Assembly (NCBI GenBank): GCA_002179805.1
Contig: NAVB01000325.1
Span: 1-44,976 of the forward strand
Reading direction: 5' to 3'
Origin: Acanthamoeba lenticulata
Lineage: Eukaryota; Discosea; Longamoebia; Acanthamoebidae
DNA length: 44,976 bases
Made by a program: the position numbers and the translations under genes. Numbering within the stretch: the stretch's first letter is position 1; the number at the start of each line of letters is the position of its first letter. A model generated the notes under the pieces. That model saw nothing but the letters and a program-made list of their open reading frames with translations. It was not told the origin of the DNA and did not search any database. Of the stretch, positions 1 to 13,200 are shown piece after piece.

Positions 1-890
1 CCGATATATTGGCTCGACTGCTCATGAGTGCCAACAAAACCAAAAAAAAAGGCTTTACTTCCACACGCTGGCGGTCCTGTTGAACGACACGCAGCTGAGT
101 GTGGCGGAGCGGTCTCGAGTGATCAAGCATCAGTGGATTCGACCGGCCGAGGACAGGGCCGAGCCGGCTCACATGGAGCTCTCGCTGGTCCTCCCGCCCC
201 ACTCCAAGATCGGGTACGCTCGTGGACTTGTCGTGCGATACAATGCAATAATGCAGCCGGCCAGCTCATGAAATGTCTCCACATCACCCCACGCACAGGA
301 TCATGCTCCACTACGAGAAAGTGTTCCTGCACTTTGCCGAGTACCCGCCGGACCCTCACCGCGGCATGCACATCCCGGCCGCCCTCCTTGCCTACACCTT
401 TGACCCCACACCGTACGGGCCCACCCGCCTGTGCCCTCTGGTGCCAGAGAGGCCTCGCAAAGACGCTCACACGCACACAATGCTGGTTCTGCGCAGGGAC
501 GCCGAGCGGAACGTCTCGACAGGTAAACGGGCTTGGCTGCAGGGCTGGTCGTTCACCGGCACCTCTGTCGTTGATTGGCTCAGGCCGCGCGACCACGCAT
601 ACCGGTACAGCGAGGTTGTCGTCGTCAATCTCCCCACTCCAGGTACATGCGGAGGCGTCGCTGCCTGTTGTTGTTGTCGCTGTGGAGGTCAAGCCTATGC
701 TCACCCATGTTTGGCGCACGCAGACTTCAGCATGCCCTACAACGTGATGACCCTCACGGGTGCGGTGATGGCGCTGTTGTTCGCGTCCATCTTCAAGCTT
801 CTCACGAACCCGCCCAAGTCACTCAAGCCGCCAGCCCCGTCCTGGTGGCAGTCTCTTCTGGCCAAGCTGCGGAAGCCGAAGCAGGACTGA
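1..890 (+). CDS. PIGT: GPI transamidase subunit PIG-T, C-terminal part (5' end outside window)
   Basis: PIG-T is an ER membrane subunit of the GPI transamidase, which attaches GPI anchors to proteins. The visible part reads LYFHTLAVLLND, then IRPAEDRAEPAHMELSLVLP, then a conserved segment YTPDP-like (FAEYPPDPHRGMHIP), and ends with VNLPTPDFSMPYNV followed by one transmembrane helix and a short basic tail. This order matches the C-terminal third of animal PIG-T, including the near-invariant NLPTPDFSMPYNV. Introns are seen at 214-298 (phase restores KIGIML) and 643-723 (restores LPTP-DFSMP); another is likely near 412-494. An exon appears to start near 52 after an AAAG acceptor. The stop is TGA at 888-890. 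The first two thirds of the protein lie left of the window. Family assignment is firm; exons between 400 and 600 are uncertain. Confidence 0.9.
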
Positions 891-943
891 TTGCTGTTCT
901 GGCCCCCTCAATTTTTGTTTTTTTCAGCACTCTACAAGAGTGC

Positions 944-2365
944 TCACAAGCCCCTGGTGTGCTGCTGTGCATCGGCCATGCGACTCCTGAAGGTGATCAT
1001 GGTCTCGAACTTGGTGAGCTCTTCCATGCGCTGGTTGAGCAAGTTGGCAAACTCGGCCAGTTGCTCGTTGCTCTCCAGCAGGACGGCGTGGATGACCTTT
1101 TTGCACTCCTGGAGCAGCGACAGGCACGACTGAGGGAACGGCGCAAAGTGGCTCTCGTAGACGGCGCGCAGCCGAGCCTGGTTCATCAGTCCCTGTAGAA
1201 CAGCACGTCAACGACAGCCGTACGTGAGGGAGCGACACAAACATACCATGGTGTAGTTGTTGATGGCGCCAATAAGGGTCTGGTCCGGCACATATCGGTT
1301 GTTGTGCTTGGCCTTTTTGTGGTGAATGATGTCTACGTAGTTTGACGCTGCAGCGCTGTAGAGTATGTCGATCCTCCTTGCCTGCCCAGCGTCGCCGTCG
1401 GCCTCCAGGTTCTTGGCTCGGGCCTGCATCGCCACGGCCATGCCTAGTCGACTCACCCATCGTGTGAGAGGAAAGCCACCAAGCACGACAACCAAGCACT
1501 AGAGGGGGCTACCGAGGAGAATCTTGGACGCGTGACGCGGAGCGGCCTTGCGCACATACTCCTTGTACTTTTCGATTGATCGCTGGAAGATGGCATCAGC
1601 CTCCTTTCCCTTCTTCCGCTCGGCCTGCTCTTCGAGTGCGTTTGCCCAATTGCCGATGGCCACCAGATGCACATCCTTGTGCTCTTCTCCCTCTGTCTTG
1701 TCGGCCACCTTCTTGTACGCATCGTAGGCCCTGTGTGAACAACATGAGCACAAGTGGGCTGTGGTTAAAGCAAGCATGCGCCGTTTTGGTTCAACAGGGA
1801 ACGCAGAACACACTTTTGAAAGTACTGGTCCTGGTCTGGCGAGGGTTTGATCATGCACGCTTGACTGACGCTGTTCAGCGCTAGAAAGTTGAGAACCTCC
1901 ACGTTCTCTGGGTCAATGCTGCGGGCAGGGAGATGAGTTGAGCACTCAATTCCATCGGCAGTGCAGACCGCGCATGAGCAACTCGTACGCCAGAGCCTTC
2001 TCGAAGACGATAGAAGACTGGTAGAGAAAGAGGAAGCGGTTCTGTAGGTTGCCCTCTGCCGACTTGCTCAGCTGCCGCAGCAACACTGCTTCTTTGTCGT
2101 AGGCTCGCACCAGCAGCGTCTTGACTTTGTTCTTTGCTTCCTTCTCTTCCTCGCTTGCTGGCGCGGTTGAAACCTCCGCGAGCAACGGTTCCAGCAGCTG
2201 CTGGGCAGCCTGGAGGGTCTTTTGAGCCTGCACAGCCGACACGACCACTGGCCCGATGCTTGGCTCACCACCAGCACCAAGCATCACATCGTACGAGTGG
2301 AGCAGCTTCTCGACCTCAGCCGTCGCCGCTTCCCACTTGCCCTTGCTTCCATCTTGGCCCTCCAT
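944..2365 (-). CDS. TPR-like repeat protein of unknown function
   Basis: Five exons (2365-1989, 1918-1826, 1730-1513, 1443-1247, 1192-944) sum to 1134 nt and give 377 residues. The start is the first ATG (MEGQDGSKGK). The first splice joins KALA to IDPENVEVLNFLALN, a typical tetratricopeptide helix pair, and the next exons continue with VAIGNWANALEEQAERKKGK and AIFQRSIEKYKEYV, which also fit TPR helices. The C-terminal part is helical (LLQECKKVIHAVLLESNEQL, LLNQRMEELTKFETMI). No catalytic motif, signal peptide or membrane segment is visible. It probably acts as a soluble scaffold, but the partner cannot be told. It lies tail to tail with PIG-T (54 bp apart) and follows the TEX2-like gene on the same strand by 122 bp. 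Confidence 0.75.
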
Positions 2366-2487
2366 CTTTTTGTGGCGATTTCTCTCATTTTCTTTTAGCA
2401 ATAAAGGCAAAAAAGTGGTTTAAAAATGATGACGTCAGCAGCGTCCTTGGCTGCTCTGTACAGAGAGCGCACATGGGCGCGAGACGA

Positions 2488-5400
2488 TCACAGCTCCTGG
2501 CCGCTGTCGCCGCCTCCACCACCAGCGCCGCCACCGGCACCGTGGGTCGTGTTCCAGTCGTGGATCGCGTTCTGGGCGCGCGTCTTGGCCGCCTTGAACT
2601 TCTCCACCAGATGGTGCTGCTTCTCCACCTATTTTTTGAAGCACAATAAACCCAAGTGCGGGTTGGTGAGCTCGTCGAAGAAGCGACCGGGAAGACCGAT
2701 CGAGTGGCAGTGAGACATACCTTGTTGAAGATATCCTCCATGTCCAAGTTGAAGAGTCCCTTCTTGGCGCCCGGCTTGGCAGCCGACGAAGACGAAGACG
2801 ACGAAGAAGATGAAGAGGATGAAGAAGTCGTGGAAAAGGAGAAGAGGTTGTCGGTCGTGTTGGCGGCCGAGGAAGGTGCAGGGACCGAGGCTCGCGGCGG
2901 CGATGCCGGGAGCGCCGGAGTGGCGAGGCCCAGGAAGGAAGCCACCGGCGAGGCAGACGAAGAAGTGCGTGGTGATGTTGAGCTTGACGCAGGCGTGGCG
3001 GACGGGAAAGAGAAGTCAAAGTCCTCGAACATGTGCGATGTCGTCCGAGGCTTGCTCGACCCTCCCGCGGGGGTTGGCGTTGGCGCTGATATGGGCTTTG
3101 TCGGGCCGCTGCCGCTGGTCGCGGTGCTCGTCTGCTGTTCGTGCGTTCGCGGCGGGAGTGCGGGCGCCGACGCGGGAGTCGGAACAGGTGTAGGCGCCAA
3201 GGACGGGGTCACGTTGAGGCTGCCGCTGCGCCGTCGGTGCGGGGCGTCAGGAAGCAGCGGTGCCGACGCCATGGCACCGTCGAAGGTGGACTGCCGGCGG
3301 GGCGGCTCGTCCTCGGAGTCGTCGCTGGTGGTTCCGAAAATCTCATCAAAAAGCGGGTTGTTGAGGGTCGAGCTGAGCGGGTCGGTGAAGGCCTCGAGCC
3401 TCGTCACCTGCAGACCTCCACTGCGCAGCTCACGCTCCTTCGCTTGCTTCTCGGCTTCCTCGGCAGCCTTTCGCTCCTTTTCATTCCTCTCCCTCTCCTC
3501 CTGCTCCTCCTTCCGCTTCTTCTCGACCTGCTCCTGCTCCTCTGCCAGTCGCCTCTGCTTCTCCCGCTCCCGCTCTTCTTCTTCGCGCTCCTTCCTTTCC
3601 TTCTCCTCGCGCTCGCGCTTTTCTCGAGCCTCATCGTCTCTCTTCTTCCTCTGCTCGGTCTCTTCCCTCTCGCGCTCCTGGCGCACCTCGGACTCGTCGT
3701 CCATCGTGACGGTTTCACGGCGGCTCGAGTCTGGCTTCTCGAGAGGAGTGAACTGCTCGATTTCACGCGCGTCATCACTGTTCTGACGCTCGCTAAGGCT
3801 TGTGCTAACGACGGGCGTGCTGCTGAGTGGCTCGACGACGGACGTTTCGACCTTGTCCTTGTCGTTGGTCGCTTCGCGGTCTCGCCGTTCTTGATCCTCG
3901 CGCTCCTTGCGCTCCTTCTCCTCCTTCATGAAGCGTTCCTTTTCAGCTCGCTCGCGCTCCTCCTGCTCCTGCCTACTTCGCTCCTCCTTGGCCTTTCGCT
4001 CGCGCTCCTCTTTTTCTTTGTCCTCTTTGGCCTTTCGTTCGCGCTCCTCATCGAGCTGCCGTGCCTGCTGCTTGCCCCGACCCTCGCCGTCGCTGCCGTC
4101 GCTTCCATCGCTATCGTCCCGGTCGCGCAGGGCGAGGAGCGAATTCTGGTACCACTCGTCGGTGCTGTTCCACTGGCCGCGCGGCGGCACAGACGGCACC
4201 TGGAGGCTTGTGAGGCTAGCATTGGCTCCAGTGGTGCCAGCGAGGGCCATCAGCGGCTTGTAACCGGACGCGTCGGACTCCAGCAAAGGTGACTCGGGAG
4301 GCTGCACGATCTTCGACGGGGCACTGTGCGTTCGGGCGGGCACCGGCGGTGGCCCCAGTGCACCTGAAGGCTGAGAGTGATCATTTCGCACTCTTTCGGC
4401 CGGCGACGCGCGTGTTTTAACGGTGATGGTAGGCTGAGCCTTCGCGCCGGCGGCTGAAGCTGTGGAACTGCCGACGCTCCCAGTCAAGGCATGGCCGCCA
4501 GGCAGAACGGCCACCGAGTGGCGCTTCGTTGTTACCGCGGATGACGAAACGGATAACGGGGCCGTTGAGGGCGAAGAGAAGGAGGACGCTCGGTCCGATT
4601 GGCGCGACTGCGCCGGCGACGATGAAGCAGCAGACTGGCTCAGCTGCGTCGAAGTAATGCCGGCACCAGCCTTGGAGGAGAGCAGAGCCGACGGGTGAGC
4701 TGAGTCCCTCTCGCTAGTGCTCGAGTCGGCAGCAACTGCAGCAGTCTCCTGATGGTGGGCAAGACCAAGCGTGAGGAACCAAATGTTAATGCACGGGAGG
4801 AAAAGGGCTAGTACCGGGACTTTCTTTGCTGGGATGTGCGGAAGTGGCCAGTCGTCCATCGCAGGCAGCACTAGCTTCTTGATGAGCTGCTGCTTGATCT
4901 TATTGATTACGATGTTGGCAAGCGACGGGATGTTCACCAGCGACAGGTTTTTGCCTGACCAGGGTAAACGCAACGAAAAGACCACCAAGTCAACCAAGCC
5001 ATATCACAATCTGGTTAAATCTGAAGCTACGTACCAACTTCGATCTTGATGTCCATGTCCACCCGCGGCTCGCCGTAGAACCCGATCCACGCCCGTTTGG
5101 CCGGAGGCGGGGCGACTTGGATGTGGCCCTGCAGGCACGCCGAGCGTTACCATTTTGGCCATCCATGCGAAGTGATAGTGAAGGTAAGGCGCAGTACCCT
5201 GCCAGCAAAGGTCTTGACCACCACTGATGCGCGAATGGGCACCTCGACGCTGACGTTGCCAATGGGGAGGTCAATGCGGAGATTGATATCAATCATCAAG
5301 TTGAATCCTCCATGATAGTAGACGTCACCATCGAATGCCTAAAAGCAGTGACAGCGTGAGTCCATGGCAAGGTCTTCTGACGTTCTCAAAAACTATAGTA

Positions 5401-6706
5401 AAGTCATACCAAAGCGCCCTGAGGAGTAACGGAGATGATCTTGATGTTGCTGAAGAGGGGCAAGTTAGGTCCGAAGCCCACATCGGTGACAGAAATTGAT
5501 TCCTGTGCAGAGAACGAGTGAGCCCGACCAAGTGTAAAAGCAAGGCGTGTGGAGCAAAAGCGGATTTGTCAAGCACGCACCACAAACTTCGGCCTCTTGA
5601 GCTTAGCAATCTTCTTCTGCAGCTTCTCGGTGATGAGGTGGAGGAAAACCGGGTGGCTATGAATGCTCCAGAATACGCGACCCAGGAGCGCGTTGGCCCA
5701 GTCGGCGTTGACCTTGTCAAGAGAAAGTGAGTCGAAGACCTCGGTTTGAGTGCGCCCAAACAAAAAGTAGAGATACGCACCTCTGCGGAATTGTTTGCAA
5801 CTGCAGTCAAGTGGGCAAAGTAGCGCTGCTGAGCCTGCATCATCTCCACTTGCTTGACCTCCCGCTAGGAGACAAAGGAGACATTAACTCGCGAAGACCA
5901 TCGAAAAAACAGGGAGGGGCAATGAGTACCGTGATGGTAAGCGACGTGGCTGACTTCAGCGCGTAGTACCATTGCTCGAGATCCTTGCCGTTACTGAAGT
6001 CAACCGCAATAAAGTGGTGAGATGAAAAGAAAGCGCCAGGCAAGATAGAGACTGTGTGCGTACAAGAACTTAATGTAGCAGGTATCAGCAGTGCTCTTGC
6101 TTGCTGTGCTGCCACTCGGAGCGGCAGCATCAGGGAAGAGGCTACCCCCGGGCGAAACGATCTTGATGTAGTTCTTCTTGTTGAACTTGGCCTTGCCCTC
6201 TTGTCTTACCAACTCAACAGCACAGTTGTCCAGTCGAGCGATATTGCACGCGTCCCTCTGCACAAAGCAAATTAAAGGACAATCCCAATGGGAGACGCGA
6301 TGCAACAACGAGGAGTACCTTTTCGTCAAGGAAGTGGAAGAACATATTTGCTTTGAGCACGATCGATGTCTGTTGCATACGCTTGGCTGCGTCCTTGGGC
6401 CAGGGGGCAGGAGAAAACGAAAATCTCACTTTGGTTTTGAGCTCAGGTATCAAGAGCTGAACTGCCCGTTGCTGGAAGAACGATCACAGGGCAAGGTCAA
6501 TCAACGAGACATGCGTTTACACCACAAAAGACTAAGAAGGTTTCTTCTACCGATTCTTCAGGTGACACCGCCTTCGCAAGTTTCTGCCGCTGTGAATCGG
6601 TCTTCTTCTCGACTACAATGAGCACATAGTAGATAGAGTAGGCAGCAGCCAACAAAGCCACCACGGCGCCGAGCAGAAAAGTGAAGATGAAGGCGAAGAA
6701 ACCCAT
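2488..6706 (-). CDS. TEX2/Nvj2-type ER lipid-transfer protein (TM, PH, SMP) with long charged C-terminal tail
   Basis: Twelve exons (6706-6521, 6471-6319, 6257-6064, 5993-5930, 5864-5781, 5712-5581, 5502-5410, 5338-5198, 5128-5035, 4954-4815, 4748-2721, 2628-2488) sum to 3450 nt, 1149 residues. Residues 1-32 form one hydrophobic helix (MGFFAFIFTFLLGAVVALL). Residues about 63-199 make a PH domain ending CYIKFFNGKDLEQWYYALK. Residues about 228-430 are an SMP domain: VNADWANALLGRVFW, SVTDVGFGPNLPLFSNIKII, DVYYHGGFNLMIDINLRI, NLSLVNIPSLANIVINKIK. The TM-PH-SMP order is that of TEX2 and yeast Nvj2, tubular lipid carriers at ER contact sites. Unlike the compact relatives, some 700 residues follow: a Ser/Pro-rich part, a Glu/Lys/Arg coiled segment (about 3440-4110), another Pro/Ser part, a poly-Ser run near 2790-2830, and a final helix plus Gly-rich end. 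It is divergent from the Furry gene. Confidence 0.9.
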
Positions 6707-7221
6707 TGAGGGTGAGCAGAGAAGAAACCACGAGCGGGCTATGTGAGGTGGCAAAGGTGTTTGTGCTTGCCACCAAGGGTTTGAATGATGGATGGAATTG
6801 ATTTCTTCGTGTTGCTTGTCGCGCAAAGAAGGGCTGCGGTTTTTGCTGGGCTTCTTGGCATAGCTCGGAATTTCCCATCAGTTTTTCATCAAACAACGCT
6901 ATGTGAAAAAGGCACTGAGCTCGTGCGCTTTGAGGTTGGAGTGAATTCTGCGTTATGAGCTTGGCCTTCCTGCTGCGTACCAAGGATGCAACCTTGAGAG
7001 CGTAAGTTTCTTATTACCCTGATAATTATTTTCATAATTTTATTTTAACGTAAGCCAGAGTTGGCCGGTGCTTGATACGTCGACGTCTACGCAGTAAGCG
7101 CATCACTTCCTTTTATGGGATGTGCCATGGTGGGTCTCGGCACGAGCCAACAAACTCGCTCGGCAACATTTGAAGAAGAACAGGGTAGACCAGGGCACAA
7201 CAGTGACCCTCCAAAACAACC
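6707..7221. other. Divergent intergenic region between TEX2-like and Furry genes
   Basis: About 515 bp lie between the two start codons, so both promoters must be here. There is an AT-rich stretch at about 7000-7052, and the last 80 bp before 7222 are CA-rich. I see no open frame with coding character, tRNA or repeat. Confidence 0.6.
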
Positions 7222-10200
7222 ATGGAGGGCACCATAAGGGAAGCCGAGGTGATCAAGCCCCCTCAGCTGGTTGCAGCTGAGTTCATGAGAGCTGCTGATC
7301 AGCTGTTCAAGTCAATCGTACTACATTGCCACTCCTTTTAGATACCACATGTTGAGCACCTGCTAATTGTAAGATTGGAACAACAGAAGGAAAACAAGGA
7401 TTTACCCCACTATCTCCACCGTGAAGACATCAACTTGCCTGAAGATGATCACTGGAGAGCACTATTTCAAACCTTCAACGCTGTCTCGTCAGAAAGGATA
7501 TTCCTACTGGCAATCGCCGACGCCATCTTGGACTGGCGGCGACAGGAGAAGCAAACCAAAGAGGACACTGACTTAGAGCAAGCGGTAAGCCGAAGAGCCT
7601 TGTTTTGTGGCTAATCCTTCTTATGATCTCTTTTCTTCTTCTGCACAGCTGTTGCGAGAGTACATCTTCTTTCACTCTGTTAACGAGCTCTGCCTCGAAA
7701 AGTTCGCACCGGAGGACGTGCAAGTGTCTGCACTATTTGCCATCTGTTGGGAGCACTACGAGCTCAAAGTGCCTGATGCCAACGACGCCAAGTTGACCTC
7801 GTTCTTGTTTTATGAGAACAGGCAGACTGTGACCGAGATCTGCAACAACGTGCTTGCGCGCATCTACCCTCTCCGGTAGTCTTGCCCTTCACCTTGTGTG
7901 TGGTTGGATCAACGCTCGTGGGTAACCATTCCTTTCTCTCCACCCAAGGTTCCTTTCTCGCCCAGAGGAGCTCGACAAGCTCTTTCACTTGGTCATGCTG
8001 AAGAACAAGAAGAAGCTGGACAAGAAGAAAGAAGACGCTCTGATGTACTTCCTCATGCCTCTTATCCACAATAACCACAACCTCATCGACAAGAAGGGTT
8101 GGTCCGAGTTCCGAGAGAGCCTCGAGTCTACCTTCCTCCCTGTTGTTGGCTCGTGGAAAGACAAAAAGGGCGAAAAAAGGTAAGAAGAAAATCTTCTCTA
8201 AAATCAGCTCAATGGACAGCACCAGCCGCAAATCGACAGGCAATTAATCTGATTCTGATCTGATTTTTCTTCTCTTTCATTTCAGCCCAATCAAATATGT
8301 GATCAAGACCGTAATTCGGTGCATGCAACACATGCAAGAACTATCGAGCCGATGGAACACCTGGCTTATAGATGCTAAGAAGCGAGTCGAACCACTGGAA
8401 GCGTTGTGGCTGCTGACGAAGGTCCACATCAACTTCTTCACCACTACCGCGAGCGAGTTCGGCAAGGAGAAAATGGCCAAAATGCTGGGCAACCTCAAGC
8501 CGTCAACCAACAAGCAACAGGCCTGTCTCCTTTACATCATCACCGAAATCGCCATTCGCGCCAAGGAGCAGACCCTGTCAGTCAAGTGGGCCCTCGATCT
8601 CATTCACCTGTTCATCGACAGCAAAGTGCCAAAGTGCGTACCGCCGATGAGTCTTGTTCACGCGAGAAGCGCACACTGACGCGGCACACCACAGGCTGAT
8701 CGAAACGGGCATGCTGGCGGCTCGCACGCTAGTGACGAGCAAGTTGATCACGCTTCTGCCACAGGATCTTAACGCCATCCGGAAGAAGCTGCTGCACCTC
8801 CTGACCAACTCCAAGGAAGTCACAGGTATCATCTACTGCCCAGGCGCTGTGCTGATCATACACTAACTGTGCTCCATGATCATGGCTACTTGCAGGCAAT
8901 CCGCCCTTACTGGCTACTTGCATTTTGCTTGTGCCTGATGTGCTGCTCCCTAGCGATGATGAGGCCATGGCGCGAAGCTTTACACTTGCCCTGTCTGATC
9001 ACTTTGTCAACTCAGCTGATCAAGGTGACCCTTTCCCCCAATAACTTATTCTATTTACTCATGAATGGTCTTCTCCTTCTCACACAATGGTATGATTGTC
9101 GTCGAGCAGGAGTTTCATTCCGAGCAGGCGAGATGCTATGCAAGATCCTTGCTGCACATCCGACCCTGCGTCCGATGATTGTCGCACAGGTGAGCGAGTT
9201 CACAGCCAGCATGTGGCTCCAAAATGAGATGGACATTCAGGATTCCAAGCTGGGTGGCTCATTGGACAAGGTTCCACCCTGCTTCTGCCCTCCCACGCAA
9301 AAATAGACCCTGATCCAGTTTATTCAACCATGCAACACAGCTGAGCCTGCTCTTGAAGAAGTGGGACGCCACTGAGCTCGATGGGCGAGATCCCAAGGGC
9401 CCAGAGATGTGGATCAGCTTTGTTGAAGCCTTGGCTCTCATCTTCGCTCTCTGCTCTCCTTCGTCTTCTATCAGGTAATAATGCCTTGTCTTACGTACTG
9501 ATCAGGTTTAGAAAAATAACAACATTCTTCTTCACCTTCAGGTCACGAGCGCTGACTATCCTCGAACTGGCCTACCGACTGTCGCCACGCTTCTACGGGC
9601 GCACGGGCAAGGACAAGGAGAGGAGAAAGAGAGTAATCGAAGTGTTCTTCCAGGAATACCACCGGCATGGAGCCCTTGGCCCGACCGCCCACACTGCGCC
9701 GCCAACGTCGGCTATGCTCGAGATGTGGCTCAACGAAATGTGCAAGGAGGTGGAACACGCCAAGTACAACAACTGGACCGATCTTATCACGGTGGTGCTC
9801 AAGAACTGCCAGCACCCGCTCTTTGTCTCCTGGAACCTGGTGGCGCTCAAGATTGAGAAGAGCCTGGCGACCAAGACAAGCCCCGAGCACTCGATCAAGG
9901 AGAACATGTGGTGGAGGAGCCTCATCGTGTTCTCCTGTGCCAGCGCCGGTGCGAGACCTTGAGCTTTTCCATTAAGCGAGCATAATCACTAATCTTTCTG
10001 ATGTTGACCACAACACACATGCACGTAGACGCGGAGGCGACCCAGACCAAGAACAACTTCCTCAACACGGTGGCCGAGAACAAGCAGATGTCCCTGACCG
10101 CCCTGTTCGATCTTATCCTTAAGTCCAAGGGCACTCAGTTCCCCCGCGACGTCGTCGTTGCTGTACGTCCTCCGCTACACGCGTGATTGAAGATTGCAAG

Positions 10201-13200
10201 CAAGCAAAGGTCCAAGGTTAAACGAAACCGTGTGAACAGGGCTTGGGGAGGTTGGCGCTGCACCCTCAAACGTACAAGACTCTGCACCAATGCATTGGCG
10301 AAAACAAGAAGTTGTGGAAGACAACCATGGTCGCGGCCATCTGCGCCTTCATTGCCGAAGAGCAGCTCAAGAAGATCGTGGACATGAACACGTTCCGCGT
10401 TGCGATCAGCATCTTGAAGGAGTTCCTCGAGGCGACGGTAGGCTAGCTCCACACGTCTGGTCGCGGTTTTAGAGAGTCGACTTTCTAACACTCCACCCCG
10501 AAATCAGCTGCCGGCACTCCAGGTCGAGGAGGACATCGACGGCCAGGAGCTCTTGCAGGGCATCGCCAATTCGCTCCGCTACTACTTCTGCAAGGTTGTT
10601 CATCACGTCTCCTGGCAGGCACACCTACGCGAGGAGATTGCATTCGACCCGGTATGCCTGGCTTGCTTTGGCCCTCTCTGGCCAACCGAGGCAATGACTG
10701 ATACGGACAATTGTTGCATGTGCATCCCTTTAGGCCATGTGCGAAAAGCTGCTGCGCTGCCTGTTCCGTTGGTGCAGCGATGACATCGCCAAGTTCAAGA
10801 TTGACATGAAGAAGGAGGAGAAGGAGTGGAGCAGGCCCATCTCCCTGCTCAGCTTCATCAACGGCGAGATCGCGACCCTTCACCTCGCCGCGTCGCAGGT
10901 TAGTCTGACCCAACCAAGCGCGTTGTCTCTACATGGTCATTTTTTGCTTACTTGAACTCGGCGTTCAACACGTGCAGGCCATCGCCTATCTGCTGTGCCA
11001 GAAGTTTGATGACAAGATGCATATGAACCCAAAGGGTGGAATCGGTGGGTCGGTAATCATCCAGCACATCGACAATGACATCAAGCACTTCAACACGGAG
11101 GTGTTCTCGGCCGCTTGCTTGGCGATGAAGAACTACATCGTCTTGAACTGTGGAGGCATCTTCACGCATAAGCAATGTGACGGCGGCAAAGTGTTCACCG
11201 ACATTGTAAATAAGGTGCGTCTCCCTCTGGGGCCTCCCTCATTTGTTGAAGTCGAGAAAAAGCAGATTTTCTCACTTTGACCATCTCGCCGGCGTCCAGT
11301 GCTACGACTCGCACCTGCAGATGGCAGAGGGCTACTTTGACGCGCTGGTGCACTCGTGCCAAGCGACCGAGCCGGCCCTTTATCCCAAGCAGGAACCCAC
11401 TGTCGTGACGACCTTGCTCTACCTGGGCTTCTACAAGCTGGCCGACGACAAGGTCACGACGCGGCGCAAGGCTGCCGAGCTCATTCACTGGCTGAGCGAG
11501 GCCGTCTACCAGGCCCTCCGCCTCCAGCTTGTCACGCCGGAAGTGCGGCCCTATTACAACATGGCCATTGCCAGCGCCCTCCAGAAGGACGTGTCCTACA
11601 CCTCCTGGCAGTCCGAGATCGCGACCATCCTGTGCAAGCAGGAGGAGGCGGGCCAAGTGGCCGGCATGGTGATCAAGGAGCTGATCGAGCGAGTCAAGCA
11701 GAACTCAGTGACTCGGCGCATGATATTCAAGAACGTCGAGTGGATACTGCCCTGGATCGACACGCTCGTCTCTGTCAGTGGCGGCCTCCTCGAGCAGCTG
11801 TTCGGGCTGATCAAGGAGCACTACCACAACCAAACCATCGAGATCCAGAAAATCTGGTGTACGCTGGCCCGCAAGGTGCGCCTCCATACCTTCTTGATTT
11901 ATTCATTTATTTCTATTTTACAAATAATTATCACATAAAAAAATCTGTGCCTCACTTGTGCGCCATCTCTGCAGCCGTCCAACGTCAAGACCATCCTGGA
12001 GTACTTCTTGGACGAGGCCCGCTGGGCCGACATGCAGAAGGTGCGCCCTCACGAGAGCTTCTATGCGTGCGACCCTCTCCGATTATTGAAGAAGAGGCTG
12101 TGTTGTATTTGATGTGCAGAGCGGCTACGACCTAGCCCTGGCCAAGTGGCTCTTGGTGTCGATGGTGCAAAAGAACAACATCCGCACGCTACATACCACC
12201 GACAGCACCTTGGATGCACAAAAGCTCAACAAACTGGTCGTTGACGCCCTTGTCGCCGTACGGCCTGGCCTGGCTCCTCATCCTGCTGCCCCATGCTGTG
12301 GCCGTGATCGCGGCTTCCTCACCACACACGCGAACTGGTGCAGGAGTTGGAGCAAATACCAGCCTTCCCGGACGTCGAGCGACACCAGCGCGCGCTCTCC
12401 TTCCTGATCGACGTCATCATCGAAGTGCCTGTGCAGGAGTACATCAACCACCTGCCGACTATCGTCCACGTCCTCTTCCTCGGTACGTATTTCCTCACAG
12501 GAGGACACGACTGGGAGAGAGACCGGCTCACAGACGATCACATCACCATACGTTACAACACGTGAACAGGTCTCGTGCGCGAAGAAACTAACGTCAGCAC
12601 CAGGCGCGAGATGCGGATGCTGTACTGCGAGCTGTGCAGCAACCTCCTCAACGTGTTTGGGTTCCAGCAGTGGCGGAAGCTCTCGTCCGAGTGGGAGGAC
12701 GCCGACCACTTGCACGCCGACAAGATCGACAGCTTCTTCAGGTGACGACTGGAACTCCCTTCCCCCAGACCGAATCCCTCTTGGTTCTTTCGATTGACGA
12801 GAGAGGGCTCTTTGGCCTGGGGCGCGGCAGACTGGTGGACGGCAAGGAGGACGCCCTGTCGGACAAGGTGCTCGCCAGCATCGACAGCCTGTGCGCCAAG
12901 GTGTGCCAGTTCCTCTTTGCCCAGGAGCGATCGACCGAGAAGTCCGCCCGGCGCGAGTGGAGCCTCAAAGGTAAGCTAAAGAGACCGAACCATCAATTGA
13001 TACCGCAGCGCAACTCACAATGGCGGATGGACGGCACGCAGCGCTCGAGTTTGCTGAGAAGGCGGCCACCATGCGGATGAAGAAGCTGTCGTACCACATC
13101 TACAGGTTCCTCCTCTCGGAGATCCCGTTCCTCGATCACGTGGCAGAGGATGTGCAGAAGCTCTCGCGCCACTTCGTGGGAGCCCTCAAGCTGTGGGAGA

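Noticed and set aside
2656..3786. Long plus-strand open frame of 376 codons
   Set aside because: It is antisense to the Glu/Arg-rich exon of the TEX2-like gene; codon bias there keeps both strands open. Its product is Ser/Arg-rich low complexity without domains.
3141..4292. Plus-strand open frame with long leucine runs that looks like membrane helices
   Set aside because: It is the reverse complement of the charged coiled coil (Glu/Lys/Arg codons read as Leu/Phe/Ser), so the hydrophobicity is an artefact.
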